Source: CAWCKS01 sp963763485
GTDB taxonomy: Bacteria; Pseudomonadota; Alphaproteobacteria; Rhizobiales; Xanthobacteraceae
DNA length: 64,000 nucleotides
Assembly: GCA_963763485.1 (NCBI GenBank)
Contig: CAVXOW010000004.1
Span: 124,001 to 188,000, forward strand
Direction: 5' to 3'
The notes below the pieces were generated by a model that did no database searches, was not told where the DNA came from, and saw only the letters and a list, made by a program, of their open reading frames with translations. Of this stretch, positions 8,193-18,140 are shown one piece after another (positions within the stretch are counted from its first letter, which is position 1; every line of letters starts with the position of its first letter). The position numbers and the translations under genes were made by a program.

Positions 8193-8609
8193 TCAAGCGA
8201 TCGCCTGCCGCTTCCTCCACGAGTGCAACGCAACTATCGCAGCACAGGTTAGCTCCGCCGGCACTGCGCCGAGCAAGAACCATCCAAGGCCGCCGTGCTT
8301 CTCAGGTTCGACGATGACGGGCTCACCAACATAGGAAGTGGCGAGATAGACTGGAGCGAACCAATGCGAGTCCTTCTCTTTGTCTATCTGATCAACAACA
8401 CAGAGCAGGTCATCGACCACAATTTCAATCCCGAGTTCCTCGCTAATCTCACGTTGGGTCGCGGCCGCAGCGGTCTCGAAAAGATCGACCTTCCCACCGG
8501 GTAGTCCCCAACACCCGGCTTCCGGATTTGTAAGTCGTTTCAGAAGCAAGATGCGGCCTTCGACAATGATGGCTGCGCCACATCCTAGTCGCGGTTCACG
8601 AACTGCCAT
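8193..8609 (-). CDS. NUDIX hydrolase
   Basis: 138 residues with a complete Nudix box running from GGKVDLFETA to REISEELGIEI, giving the metal-binding REISEE helix. The N-terminal GCGAAIIVEGRILLLKRL is the usual first strand pair. MutT/ADP-ribose-type family members hydrolyse nucleoside diphosphates linked to another moiety; the sequence does not decide the substrate. ATG at 8609 is preceded by AGGGGG at about 8 nt. Intact, alone on its strand. Confidence 0.9.
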   Translation of the reverse strand: MAVREPRLGCGAAIIVEGRILLLKRLTNPEAGCWGLPGGKVDLFETAAAATQREISEELGIEIVVDDLLCVVDQIDKEKDSHWFAPVYLATSYVGEPVIVEPEKHGGLGWFLLGAVPAELTCAAIVALHSWRKRQAIA

Positions 8610-8724
8610 ATCGCCACCCCCTGAACGTCCCGGCGACGCAGTCGGCTTGCTCGCGCGATGTCCGCCACCCCGAGCGAACGTTTCGCATTACTACCAAGCG
8701 CTGGTCTCGTCCGTTTGTGCGCGA

Positions 8725-9645
8725 TCAGTACGGTGCACCCGGCGCATATTGCGTCGTCACTGGCGGCCGCTTCGGCGCGGGCTTCTCCTTGTCGAGAAAT
8801 TCCGACAGCGCGCTCGAGATCTTCTCTTTCAGCTCCTCGGGACCGCGGTCGCTCAGATCGGTGTGCGGCGCGCCGGTCATGACGACGTCGATACCTTCCT
8901 TGTCGCGGTCGGCCTCGCCGGGCACCACGCCCTGGTCCGGCTTGAACGCTCCGCCTGACGAGCGGAATGACAGCAGCCGGCTGCGCACGAATTCCAGCGG
9001 TACGCGAAGGTTGTCGAGCGTCACCACCTTGGCCACGGTGTCGGGATGCGCCGCGGCGTAGAACACCGAGATGTCGCCGCCCTGGGAATGGCCGATCACC
9101 AGCAAGTGGTCGTAGTCGGCGATCGGTTCGGTCTTCCTGAGCTCGCCGAGGACGAAATCGATGTTGGCGGCGCCGCGCTCGTAGGCCGGCAGCCGGCCGA
9201 CATAAGGATAGCCCTTCATCGAGAGCGGCGGATCGGTCGGCAGGTCGTGCTGGATGCTGGCGACCAGGAAACCGCGTGCCGCAAGCATGTTGCAGAGGAA
9301 TGAATATTCGTTGCTGCCGACGGTATTGCCATGATTGACGATGGCAACCGGCAGCAGGCCCATGCCGGCATAAGCGGCCATTTCCTTGTCGCGGCGGACG
9401 TAGAGATCGACCGGCACGCTGCGGCTTCGGGCGGCATCATACCACGGCAGGCGATCGTGCCGGATCGCCAGTCTGGTCGCAACGAGCGCGACAACAACCA
9501 GCGCCAGCAACACCGATGCGCCGATCAGCAGCTTTCGTTTCATCGCAAGGCGTCGCGCGGTCCTCAATGGGGACTTCAATGGCTGACGATCCGCAGTCGC
9601 GGATTGATCCAGCGCAACGTCGTCCCGGTTGACCGTCAGCGACAT
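8725..9645 (-). CDS. membrane-anchored alpha/beta hydrolase
   Basis: 306 residues. An N-terminal anchor or uncleaved signal is seen at about 36-58 (KRKLLIGASVLLALVVVALV). The rest is an alpha/beta hydrolase with oxyanion region VAIVNHGNTVGSNEY, nucleophile elbow VIGHSQGG and a C-terminal histidine in TGAPHTDLSDRG. The overall shape recalls dienelactone/PAF-acetylhydrolase-type serine hydrolases exported to the periplasmic face. The start at 9645 is kept because GCGAGG precedes it; the ATG at 9543 (MKRKLL) would give a more conventional signal peptide but has no ribosome site. Substrate unknown. Confidence 0.8.
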   Translation of the reverse strand: MSLTVNRDDVALDQSATADRQPLKSPLRTARRLAMKRKLLIGASVLLALVVVALVATRLAIRHDRLPWYDAARSRSVPVDLYVRRDKEMAAYAGMGLLPVAIVNHGNTVGSNEYSFLCNMLAARGFLVASIQHDLPTDPPLSMKGYPYVGRLPAYERGAANIDFVLGELRKTEPIADYDHLLVIGHSQGGDISVFYAAAHPDTVAKVVTLDNLRVPLEFVRSRLLSFRSSGGAFKPDQGVVPGEADRDKEGIDVVMTGAPHTDLSDRGPEELKEKISSALSEFLDKEKPAPKRPPVTTQYAPGAPY

Positions 9646-9937
9646 GAAAACCTCGCGGCTACCTCATTCCTTGCAACAACAACGCCCAGCATGCCCGGCC
9701 GGTTCACCACCACTAGGCCGGCGGCTCAAGCGCCGGCAAGGCGCTACCGTTGGCGGGGTGTATGACCCGTCAAGCCGATCAATTGCAATAGTTTTCGGGC
9801 GCGGAATGGCTGTATCGCGGCTGCCGATTTCGCACCGCAACATCAACTGCGAAGCACCGTTGAAACCATTCTCCCAACGGGACGAAAAGCGGCTGAAACG
9901 GTCTTGGTGCAGAGTTGGCGTTGGGGCTCAGAGATCG

Positions 9938-10066
9938 ATGGGGATCGTCATGATGACCGTGCTCGCAATTGCTGCCGTGGTGGAGATCGGGATTCTCATC
10001 GCCGAGATCGCGACCAGAGCCCGGCTCGTCGCGAAGTCGCTATCGTCCGGCCGCGTGGTCACCTGA
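9938..10066 (+). CDS. possible 42-residue single-span membrane protein
   Basis: A short frame, MGIVMMTVLAIAAVVEIGIL..., with one strong hydrophobic span followed by a basic tail (TRARLVAKSLSSGRVV), i.e. an N-out/C-in topology. The ribosome site is weak (GAGATCG). It ends 10 nt before the convergent PsiF-like gene. Small proteins of this form are common in Rhizobiales, but coding status here is uncertain. The 290 bases before it, back to the hydrolase gene start, hold nothing I recognise. Confidence 0.35.
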   Translation: MGIVMMTVLAIAAVVEIGILIAEIATRARLVAKSLSSGRVVT

Positions 10067-10076
10067 ACGTAAAGGC

Positions 10077-10365
10077 TCAGGGGCTGACTTTGCCCTGCAT
10101 GCAACTTTGCATAAAATCTTTCTGAGCAGACCTGTGCTCGGTCGAATCGCGCTGCGCGGCAAGGGTTTTCGCACCGCTCCTGTTTCTTCTCGAATGCCTC
10201 CGGGTGATTTTGCATCACGCATTGCTTCTTCGCAGGCCCGGGAGGCAGATCCTTGCAGGCCTGCGCGCCTGCAGGGCGTGCAAGCCATGCCAACGACAAC
10301 GCGACAAGGGCGACAACAATCCTTGCCGAAAACTCCGCTCGAAACGACGGCCGCTCACCAGACAT
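10077..10365 (-). CDS. PsiF-like small secreted protein (frameshift)
   Basis: About 95 residues. A signal peptide (ARIVVALVALSLAWLARPAGAQA) is followed by ACKDLPPGPAKKQCVMQNHP and a helical segment. One extra C near 10164 breaks the frame; removing it yields LAAQRDSTEHRSAQKDFMQS and then CMQGKVSP with a stop at 10077. The repeated Cys and the DFMxxC ending resemble PsiF-type periplasmic repeats (phosphate-starvation-inducible in E. coli), whose function is unknown. The ATG at 10365 is preferred to an upstream TTG. Sits 12 nt downstream of the methyltransferase gene on the same strand. Confidence 0.6.
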
Positions 10366-10376
10366 GCCCGACAATC

Positions 10377-11282
10377 CTACCCCCTTTCAATGATCAGACC
10401 GACCGACGTGCAATCGTAAGGTCCGAGCCGCAGCGCCAGGTGACCCGCGGCCTGGTACGGCGGCAGGTCGACCAGGTTCTCAATGAACCCCGGACCCCGA
10501 TTGAAGTCGAGCGGCGCCACGCGATGACCGGCGCGCGTCAATCGATCGATCAGACGTTCGATGTCGGAGCGGCGATAAATGCACAGGCGCTCGGACTCGA
10601 ATGTCGTCTCGTTTGAGGTCAGGTTGAATTCGGTGGTGTGGACGGCGACGCCTCCGGTCTTCAACGTTCGCATCGCGTTCTCGACAAAGTCCAGCCCGCG
10701 CTCGAGCGAGCCGAGATGTTCGAAGGCGCAGGACGACCAGCAGAAGTCAAAGCCGGTGATATCGCCGGGGATCGCGTTCATATCGACCGTGCGATAGCCG
10801 ACCCGGTCGTAAAACAGATTCCGGGGACAGATCGCATCGTTAGCGAGGGCTGCGAGCTCGCTGGCGTGCTCGCGGGTGTCCGCCCAGCCCTGCTCCCTCG
10901 CCTGCTCGACCGCCTGATCCGTGGCGAGGATGGCGCAGCCATGCGCCGCAAAAAGCGCCGGCAGCGGCTCGCGACCGACCGCAAACGCAAGGCCCCGGCG
11001 CTGCGTGCTGAGCAACCCGCGTTCGAACAGCGTCTGGATAATGAAGAACCACTCCCAGAGCTTGCGATGAAATCTCGGCGGCTCGCCGATCGCCCACATC
11101 CAGTGCCGGTATTCGTCGAGCGTGAAGTGAATCTGCTGGCACAACGACGACGACAGCCCGATGTGACCCGGCCCTGCCTTGAGCGGCTTCGATCCGCCCA
11201 TCACCGCCGCGTAGAATTCCGGATGCTGCTCGATCGCGAATGCATCTACGAGTGCACGGGCGGGCGCTGAGGTGTCGGTCAT
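10377..11282 (-). CDS. class I SAM-dependent methyltransferase-like protein
   Basis: 301 residues. The central part follows a class I methyltransferase fold: the GREPLPALFAAHGCAILATD segment stands for motif I and its acidic strand end, and GFDFCWSSCAFEHLGSLERG is the motif IV/post-I region, with CAFEHL in place of the common AVFEHI. LKTGGVAVHTTEFN matches motif VI. The last 60 residues form an added beta region. The enzyme resembles methyltransferase-domain proteins of glycan clusters rather than known small-molecule enzymes. The start has no clear Shine-Dalgarno. Followed closely by the PsiF-like gene. Confidence 0.75.
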   Translation of the reverse strand: MTDTSAPARALVDAFAIEQHPEFYAAVMGGSKPLKAGPGHIGLSSSLCQQIHFTLDEYRHWMWAIGEPPRFHRKLWEWFFIIQTLFERGLLSTQRRGLAFAVGREPLPALFAAHGCAILATDQAVEQAREQGWADTREHASELAALANDAICPRNLFYDRVGYRTVDMNAIPGDITGFDFCWSSCAFEHLGSLERGLDFVENAMRTLKTGGVAVHTTEFNLTSNETTFESERLCIYRRSDIERLIDRLTRAGHRVAPLDFNRGPGFIENLVDLPPYQAAGHLALRLGPYDCTSVGLIIERG

Positions 11283-11342
11283 GCAGCCAATCCGGGCTCG
11301 GCGAAATCGTCAGAGAAAGCGTAGCCGGTCGCAGCGACTGCG

Positions 11343-14300
11343 TCACCAGCCGTCGACGAATGGTCGCTTCTTGCCAGTGCGCGGCGGCGGCGGCGGCACC
11401 GAGTTCAGGCCCGAGATCAGCCATTTCCGCGTCTCGGCCGGATCGACCACGTTGTCGAGCTCGAACAACGATGCGGTGTTGAGCGCCTTGCCGCGTTCGT
11501 ACATTTGGGCGACGTAGGTCTCATAGGTCTTCAGCCGTACCTCGGGGTCTTCGATGGCCGCGAGTTCCTTGCGGCGGCCGAGCTTGACCTGGCCCTCAAG
11601 ACCCATGCCGCCGAATTCGCCTGTTGGCCACGAGATCGCGAAGATCGACGCATGGAAGCTGCCGCCCGCCATGCCCAATGCGCCGAGCCCATAGGCCTTG
11701 CGGATCACCACCGTGAACGTCGGCACCGAAACATTGGCGCCGACCAGATAGGACCGGCAGCAATGGCGGACCAGCGCGGTCTTCTCGTGCTCCGGGCCGA
11801 CCATGTTGCCGGGGGTGTCGCACAGGAACAGCAGCGGAATATCGTGGGCGTCGCACAGCTGCATGAAGCGGGCGCCCTTGTCGGCCGCCGGGCTGTCGAT
11901 CGCGCCGGCAAGGTGCAAGGGATTGTTGGCGACGACGCCGATCGGGCGGCCCTCGATCCGGATCAGCGCGGTGATCATGCCGTGGCCAAAGCCCTTGCGG
12001 ATCTCCAGGAACGAGCCGTCGTCGGCCATGGTCTCGATCACGCTGCGCATGTCGTAGGCGCGCAGCCGGTTGGGTGGCACCGCGTGCCTTAGCTTGCGCT
12101 GGTCAGGACACGTCCACTGCTGCAGCGGCCCCTGGAAATACGACAAATACTTCTTCGCGACATCGACAGCTTCGATCTCATCTTCGACCGCGATGTCGAC
12201 CACGCCGTTCGGCACCTGCACACTCATCGGCCCGACTTCTTCCGGGCGATAAACGCCCAGCCCGCCGCCTTCGATCATTGCCGGGCCGCCCATGCCGATG
12301 GTCGAATTCGCGGTCGCAATGACCACATCGCAGCAGCCGAGCAGCACGGCGTTGCCGGCGAAGCAGCGGCCCGAGGTGATGCCGACCAGCGGAACGAGAC
12401 CGCTCAGGCGGGCAAAGCGATGGAAGGTATCGAGCTGCAGCGAGCCGACGCCGATCGAGTCGGTGTCGCTGCCGCGGCCGCCGCCACCTTCGGCGAACAG
12501 CACGATCGGCATGCGCCACTGCTCCGCCAGCTTGAACATGCGGTCTTTCTTTTCGTGGCCCTTTTTGCCCTGGGTGCCGGCGAGCACGGTGTAGTCGTAG
12601 GCGACAACAGCGACACGCGCCTTGTCAGGCGGGAAATGCGCGCCATTGACCTGCGCCGTGCCTGCGATCAGCGAGTCGGCCTGAGTGGTGTGGATCAGCT
12701 CGTTCAGATCGACCGTACGGCGGCGCGCCGCGACGGCAAGCCCGCCGTATTCGGCGAAGGTGCCGGGATCGACCAGCTGCGTGATGTTCTCGCGCGTGGT
12801 GCGCTGGTTGGTGCGGCGGCGGCGCGCGACCGCGTCGGGCCGCCGCTCGTCGGTCAGGATGGCCTGGCGATCGAGCACTTCGGCGAGATCAGGGCGGATT
12901 TCATCAAGATCAATCTCGCTCTCGATAGCGACCGCCTCACCGGTTTCCTCGCCCGGTTCGACAAAGATCAGCGGGTGCCCTTCGTACACCGTGTCGCCAG
13001 GCGTGATGTTGATCATCCTGATGGTGCCGCCGGTCGTCGCCTTGACGACGTGCTGCATCTTCATGGCTTCCATGATCAACAGCTGCTGGCCGACGCTGAC
13101 GGCATCGCCCTCCTCGATGTCGAGCGAGACGATGGTGCCGAGCATGGGGGCCGGCAGCGCGACCGTGCCTTCCGGCCCGCCGCCATCGAATGATGCCAGC
13201 GGCGCCGGCTCTGCGACCGCTCCGGAGTCGGGCGGCGGCCCACCGGTGCGCCCGTGGTTGAGCACGGCCAGTGGATCGCGGCTATCGACGCGCGCGCCGG
13301 CAAGTTTTGCCTGCGGTGACGCGGCCACCTGCGGCGCGAAGAATTTTGCCGGGTGTTTTGCCGATTTCAGGAGCTCGTCGAGATGCCCTTCGACGAAACG
13401 GGTGTCGAATGTGCCGCGCTGAAACGCCGGATGCTGCAGAATCGCTTGCAGCAAGGACATATTGGTCGGCGCGCCGACGATGCGGAATTCGGAGAGCGCG
13501 CGATAGGCACGGCCCGCGACATCGCCGAGATCACCGGACTTGGCGTGGACGATCACCTTGGCAAGTAGCGAATCAAATCGCGGATTAGTCGCATAACCGG
13601 AATAACCGAAGGCATCGACGCGGATACCCGGGCCGATCGGCGGCTCGAACGCAGTCAACGTGCCGCCGGCCGGGCGCACACTGCCGTCGGCGTTCATCGT
13701 CTCCATGTTGACGCGGAGTTGCACAGCGATGCCGCGCGGCGCCGGAATCGATTTCTGGTCCAGCCCAATTTCGGCGAGGCGGCTGCCTTGCGCGATCTCG
13801 AGCTGCGCGCGGACGAGGTCGATGCCGGTGACCTCTTCGGTCACGGTGTGCTCGACCTGCAGGCGCGCGTTGGCCTCGATGAAGGCGAAGCGGCTGCGGC
13901 CGCTCGGCTCCGCCGCGACCAGAAACTCGAAAGTGCCGAGATTGCGGTAGTTGGCCGCCCTGCGCGAGCTTGAGAGACGCTTCATACAGCGCGTTGCGAA
14001 CGTCAGGCGCGAGGCCCGGCGCCGGCGCGATCTCGATGATCTTCTGCCGCTGCCGCTGGATGCTGCATTCGCGCTCGAACAGATGACTGACGCCGCCCTG
14101 CCCGTCGCCCGCGATCTGCACCTCGACGTGACGCGCGCGCGGAAACAGCTGCTCGACATAGACTTCGCCGTTGCCGAACGCCTGCTTCGCTTCGTTCTGG
14201 CAAAGCTGATAGGCGCGCTCGAGCTCGGCCTGGTCGAGCACCGGCCGCATGCCGCGCCCGCCGCCGCCCGCGATCGCCTTGATCATGATGCCGTCGGGCG

Positions 14301-14742
14301 ACTTGTCGAAGAACGCCCTCGCCTCTTCGAGGCTGGTCGCCTTCGAGGTACCCTGCAATACCGGCACCTCGCACTTCTGGGCCAAGGCGCGCGCTGTCGC
14401 CTTGTTGCCGAACAGGTCGAGCGTCTCCGGCGTGGGCCCGACAAAGATCAAGCCAGCCGCTTCACAAGCCCTGGCGAACTCGGCGTTTTCGCTCAGGAAG
14501 CCGTAGCCGGGATGGACCGCATCGCTCCCGCTCTCTTTCGCAGCTGCGACAATCTGCGCGATATCGAGGTAGGCGGCCGGGCCGACGCCCTTCAGCGCCC
14601 TGCTCTCATCGCTGCGACGCGTGTGCAACGAGTTCGCATCGTCCTCGGAGAACACGCTAATCGTGGCAATTCCCATGTCAGCTGCAGCGCGCGCGATCCG
14701 GATCGCGATTTCACCGCGATTGGCGATCAACAGTCGTTTCAT
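11343..14742 (-). CDS. single-chain biotin-dependent acyl-CoA carboxylase (BC-BCCP-CT; frameshift)
   Basis: About 1,132 residues holding all three activities. The biotin carboxylase starts MKRLLIANRGEIAIRIA, with AIAGGGGRGMRPV as ATP loop and HVEVQI/FIEANARLQVEHTVTE as catalytic segments. The biotinyl domain has the MEAMKMQHV biotin site near the middle. The C-terminal carboxyltransferase carries GGRGSDTDSIGVGS, GMGGPAMIEGGGLG and FLCDTPGNMVGPEHE. Length and order fit the long-chain/single-chain acyl-CoA carboxylases described from Mycobacterium and Rhodopseudomonas. One extra base near 13959 (GGG run) breaks the frame between KLAQ and AANYRNLGTFEFLV. It is the last gene of a minus-strand block with a CoA-transferase and ABC importer, suggesting carboxylation of an imported acid's CoA ester. 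Confidence 0.85.
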
Positions 14743-14763
14743 CGAACAAACTCTTTTGCTTTG

Positions 14764-14813
14764 GCGCATGTCGGTTGTCGGAAAACCAGTGCCCACTTTT
14801 CCGGGACATGCGC
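14764..14813. repeat. RIME-like palindromic element
   Basis: A 50-nt imperfect palindrome, from GCGCATGTC to GACATGCGC, with inner arms GGAAAACC and CACTTTTCC. It resembles the widely dispersed Rhizobiales intergenic palindrome (GCGCATGATC...GATCATGCGC). It lies between the CoA-transferase and carboxylase genes on their shared strand and could act as a processing or attenuation hairpin. Confidence 0.65.
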
Positions 14814-14818
14814 GTGAA

Positions 14819-17134
14819 TTATTCGGCCGCTTCGGCCACCGCCCGCGTGCCGATCACCCCGGTCGCGCTCAACCGATCGATCTCGGTCTGCGACAGGCCG
14901 AGATCGTCGCGCAGCACCAGTGTATTGTGCTCACCAAGGGTCGGCGACGGATTGCGCAACGGCGGCCGCTTGCCCTCGAGGGTGTATGGCGCGTGCGGGA
15001 TGACATGGTTGCCGATGTATTTGCGATCGGCGCGCCGCCAGAACCCGGACTGCTTGAGCTGCGGGTCATCGAGCAGGTCGACGCCGGCGTAGACCGGGCC
15101 GGCGCTGACGCCCGCAGCCTGCAGGAGCGATGTTGCCTCGGCCGCGCTTCGCTGCGCCCCCCACGACCGCAACGCGGCCTCCATGGTCGGCTCATGCTGC
15201 TTCAGCGCTACGAGATCGGCGTTCTCAAACACAAGGTCGGCTCGTCCGATCGTGCGCGCCAGCGCATTCCATTGCGCTGAAGTTTCGACCGCGACCGCAA
15301 ACCAGCGCTTGTCGGCGTTGCTCGGTGACACCGCGCGCAACGCGCTGAGCGGATGGCGGTTGCCGTCGCGGCGCAAAGGCTCGCTTTGCACGGACTGCGC
15401 GACGATGGCATCGGCGCCAAGCTGGAACAAGGCTTCGACCTGGCCGAGGTCGATGATCGCGCCGCCACCATTCTTGTTGCGGCCGTAAAGAGCGGTCAGG
15501 GCAGCGATCGCGCCGTAGATGCCGGCAATCGGATCACCATAGGCGACGTGCTGCATGGTCGGCGGGTCGTTCGGCTCGCCGTTCGCAAACGGCAGTCCGG
15601 ACGCTTGCTCAACCGTCGAGCCGTAGGCGCGAAAGCTTCGCCAAGGCCCTTTGGCACCGAATGCACCCATGCCAACGCAGACGAGGTCAGGCTTGATGCC
15701 GACCATTTCGCGGGCGCCGATGCCGAGCTTGTCGAGCACGCCGGGCGCGTAGTTCTCGATCATGACGTCGGATTTGGCGGCGATCTTGCGCACCAGGGCG
15801 CGGCCCGCCTCGTCCTTCAGATCGAGCGTGATCCCGTGCTTGTTGCGGTTGACCATCAGGAAGGATGGTTTGATCTCGTAAGGCGGCGGATCGCCGTCGA
15901 GCGGGCCGTCAAAGGCGCGCCACCAGTCAAAATGCGTGCAGGACTCGACCTTGACCACCTCGGCGCCGAGGTCGGCAAAGTGACGCGCCGCGAGCGGGCC
16001 GGCCCAGCCCATCGACAGATCGAGCACGCGAACACCGGTCAGCGGCAAGTCTGGGCTCAAGTCTGAGCTGTTGTTAGCCGCAGCCTTTGGCGAGGCGACC
16101 GGCGCAAGCGGTTCGATATGGAACGGCATGGTCGGACCGACGGCGCTTTGATGTCCCGGCACGGCAGCAAAGCTGCCGCGCTCTTGCCAATGCGGCGTCT
16201 TCGGCAAGTCCGACAGGCTTGGCACCGGCGCCAGCGGAATGCGCCGCCGTTGTCCCTCTTCGAGCAGATATTTTGCGCTTTTGGCCCTGAACGCCGGGAT
16301 CAGCACGGGATCGAGCGCGTCGGCGCGCTCCATGCGCTGCAGGGAAACCCACAGCTCCTTGTCCTTGCCGAGATCCGGGCGGCCGATCATGTCGCACAAC
16401 GAGATCCATTGCGGCGCGGTCAGTGCGGTGACGCCGATCCAGCCGTCGCTCGCCTGATAGATGCCGCCGGGAAATGTCGGCGTGAAACGGTTGACGCCGC
16501 GCCGGACCGTGCGGTCGCCGGTCAGCGCGACCGCCGCTGCGCCACTCTCCGAGAAGCAGAGATTGGCGTCGAAGATGTTGAGGTCGATGCGCCGTCCGCG
16601 CCAGCCGGCATCGCGGCCGATGATCGCGCCGAGCGCTGCAATGAAGGCCGTGGCGCCGGCAACCACTTGCGGCGCGTGACCGCGCGGCAGCATCGGCATG
16701 CCGTCCTTGGCGCCCGTGGCGTAGGACACCGCACTCATCGCCTGGATGATGGCGTCGCTCCCGATCCACCTAGCATAGGGTCCATCAGGCGCGAACCAGG
16801 TCATGCCAACGCGAATAGCGCGCTTGAATGACCCTTTCTCCAGCGCCTGATCGGCCGCCGTAATCGTCGCCACATCGAGACCCGCGATGACGAGGTCGAT
16901 CCTGCCGTCACAGGCACGCGCGGCCGCTCCGAAATCGGCAGCGCGGCTCTTTCCCGCGTCGAGCCAATCCGCATAGGCTTGACTGGCCGCACCACCGAAA
17001 CCGACGCCGGCAGGATCGGGCTTGCCGATCTGCGTCACATTCGCCCCGTTGGCCGCGAACAAATGGCCGCAGTAGCGCGATGCAACGCCATCGGCATATT
17101 CGATCACATTCAAGCCTGCGAGCGGTGTTGTCAT
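14819..17134 (-). CDS. tandem (fused) class III CoA-transferase, CaiB/BaiF family
   Basis: 771 residues made of two CaiB/BaiF-type halves. The N-terminal half (about 1-360) has PLAGLNVIEYADGVASRYCG and RVGMTWFAPDGPYA; the C-terminal half (about 385-771) has GVRVLDLSMGWAGPLAARHF, VNRNKHGITLDLKDEAGR and KSDVMIENYAPG. The catalytic Asp expected before the AG(I/M)xGA helix is present in the second half (VAYGDPIAGIYGAI), but the first half reads GHAPQVVAGATAF, so the N-terminal half seems inactive. CoA would be moved from a donor such as succinyl-CoA to a carboxylic acid. Intact, with GAGAG before the ATG. Same strand as the ABC importer upstream and the carboxylase downstream. Confidence 0.85.
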   Translation of the reverse strand: MTTPLAGLNVIEYADGVASRYCGHLFAANGANVTQIGKPDPAGVGFGGAASQAYADWLDAGKSRAADFGAAARACDGRIDLVIAGLDVATITAADQALEKGSFKRAIRVGMTWFAPDGPYARWIGSDAIIQAMSAVSYATGAKDGMPMLPRGHAPQVVAGATAFIAALGAIIGRDAGWRGRRIDLNIFDANLCFSESGAAAVALTGDRTVRRGVNRFTPTFPGGIYQASDGWIGVTALTAPQWISLCDMIGRPDLGKDKELWVSLQRMERADALDPVLIPAFRAKSAKYLLEEGQRRRIPLAPVPSLSDLPKTPHWQERGSFAAVPGHQSAVGPTMPFHIEPLAPVASPKAAANNSSDLSPDLPLTGVRVLDLSMGWAGPLAARHFADLGAEVVKVESCTHFDWWRAFDGPLDGDPPPYEIKPSFLMVNRNKHGITLDLKDEAGRALVRKIAAKSDVMIENYAPGVLDKLGIGAREMVGIKPDLVCVGMGAFGAKGPWRSFRAYGSTVEQASGLPFANGEPNDPPTMQHVAYGDPIAGIYGAIAALTALYGRNKNGGGAIIDLGQVEALFQLGADAIVAQSVQSEPLRRDGNRHPLSALRAVSPSNADKRWFAVAVETSAQWNALARTIGRADLVFENADLVALKQHEPTMEAALRSWGAQRSAAEATSLLQAAGVSAGPVYAGVDLLDDPQLKQSGFWRRADRKYIGNHVIPHAPYTLEGKRPPLRNPSPTLGEHNTLVLRDDLGLSQTEIDRLSATGVIGTRAVAEAAE

Positions 17135-17168
17135 TGTTTATCTCTCGGCCCTTCGTTTTTTGTCGCTG

Positions 17169-18140
17169 TTAGTGGGCGTGCTCGGAATTCAACAGATGGC
17201 AGGCGGCGCGGCGGCCATCGGCCAACGGGGTCAGTGCCGGGTCGGTCGTCTTGCAGACCGGCATCACGTGCGGGCAGCGCGGATGGAATTTGCAGCCGCT
17301 TGGCGGCGCCAGCGCGCTGCCGGTGTCGTCGAAACTCTCGGCGGCCACCGGGACAAAGTCGGGATCGGGTCGCGGCACCGCATTGAGCAGCGCCTGCGTA
17401 TAGGGATGTTTTGGCGCGGCAAAAATTTCGGCGCTCGGGCCGCTCTCGACCACGCTGCCGAGATAGATCACGGCGACCTGCGTCGACAGATGCTCGACCA
17501 GGGCGAGGTCGTGGGCGATCAACAGATAAGTCAAACCGAACTGCTTCTGGATATCCATGAGCAGGTTGAGGATTTGAGCGCGGATCGAGACGTCCAGCGC
17601 CGAGATCGGCTCGTCGAGAATGATGACCTTCGGCTGCAAGGCAAGCGCCCGCGCGATCGCGATGCGCTGCCGCTGGCCGCCGGAAAACTCGTGCGGATAG
17701 AGATCGGCGGCGCTCGCCGGCAATCCGACGATATCGAGCAACTCCAGCACGCGCTTGCGCAGCGCTGCGCGATCGGGGCGATCGTGGGCGAGGATCGGCT
17801 CGCTGACGATTTTCGCGACCTTGAGCCGCGGATTGAGCGAGGCATAGGGGTCCTGGAACACCGCCTGGACGTGGCGGCGATAGTTCTTGATCTCGCGACG
17901 CGACATATCGGCAAGCGTCTTGCCCTCGAACATCACGGCGCCGCCGGTCGGCTGCTCCAGCATGAGGACAAGCTTGGCGATCGTGGTCTTGCCGCAGCCG
18001 GATTCGCCGACCAGCGCGACCGTCTGGCCGTCGGGAATGACGAGGTTGACGTCATTGACGGCGCGGACCACGCCGCGCCCGCGCTGGGTGCGGACATCGA
18101 AATGTTTTGAGAGATTGCGAAGCTCCAGTGCCGTTGTCAT
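17169..18140 (-). CDS. ABC transporter ATP-binding protein, DppF/OppF type
   Basis: 323 residues from the ATG at 18140, which overlaps the stop of the upstream ATPase by one base (TGATG). Walker A GESGCGKTT, signature LSGG-like FSGGQRQRIAIARAL, Walker B VIILDEPISALD and H-loop IAHDLALVEHL are all present. The C-terminal oligopeptide-transporter domain with SGCKFHPRCPH and a Cys near residue 310 is typical of the Opp/Dpp family. It is one of two ATPases energising the importer encoded just upstream. Import of peptides, sugars or other amphiphiles is possible; the genomic link with CoA-activation suggests an organic acid. Confidence 0.9.
   Translation of the reverse strand: MTTALELRNLSKHFDVRTQRGRGVVRAVNDVNLVIPDGQTVALVGESGCGKTTIAKLVLMLEQPTGGAVMFEGKTLADMSRREIKNYRRHVQAVFQDPYASLNPRLKVAKIVSEPILAHDRPDRAALRKRVLELLDIVGLPASAADLYPHEFSGGQRQRIAIARALALQPKVIILDEPISALDVSIRAQILNLLMDIQKQFGLTYLLIAHDLALVEHLSTQVAVIYLGSVVESGPSAEIFAAPKHPYTQALLNAVPRPDPDFVPVAAESFDDTGSALAPPSGCKFHPRCPHVMPVCKTTDPALTPLADGRRAACHLLNSEHAH

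Noticed and set aside
17160..18110. A 316-codon plus-strand open frame
   Set aside because: Antisense to the ABC ATPase; mirror image of conserved Walker motifs only.
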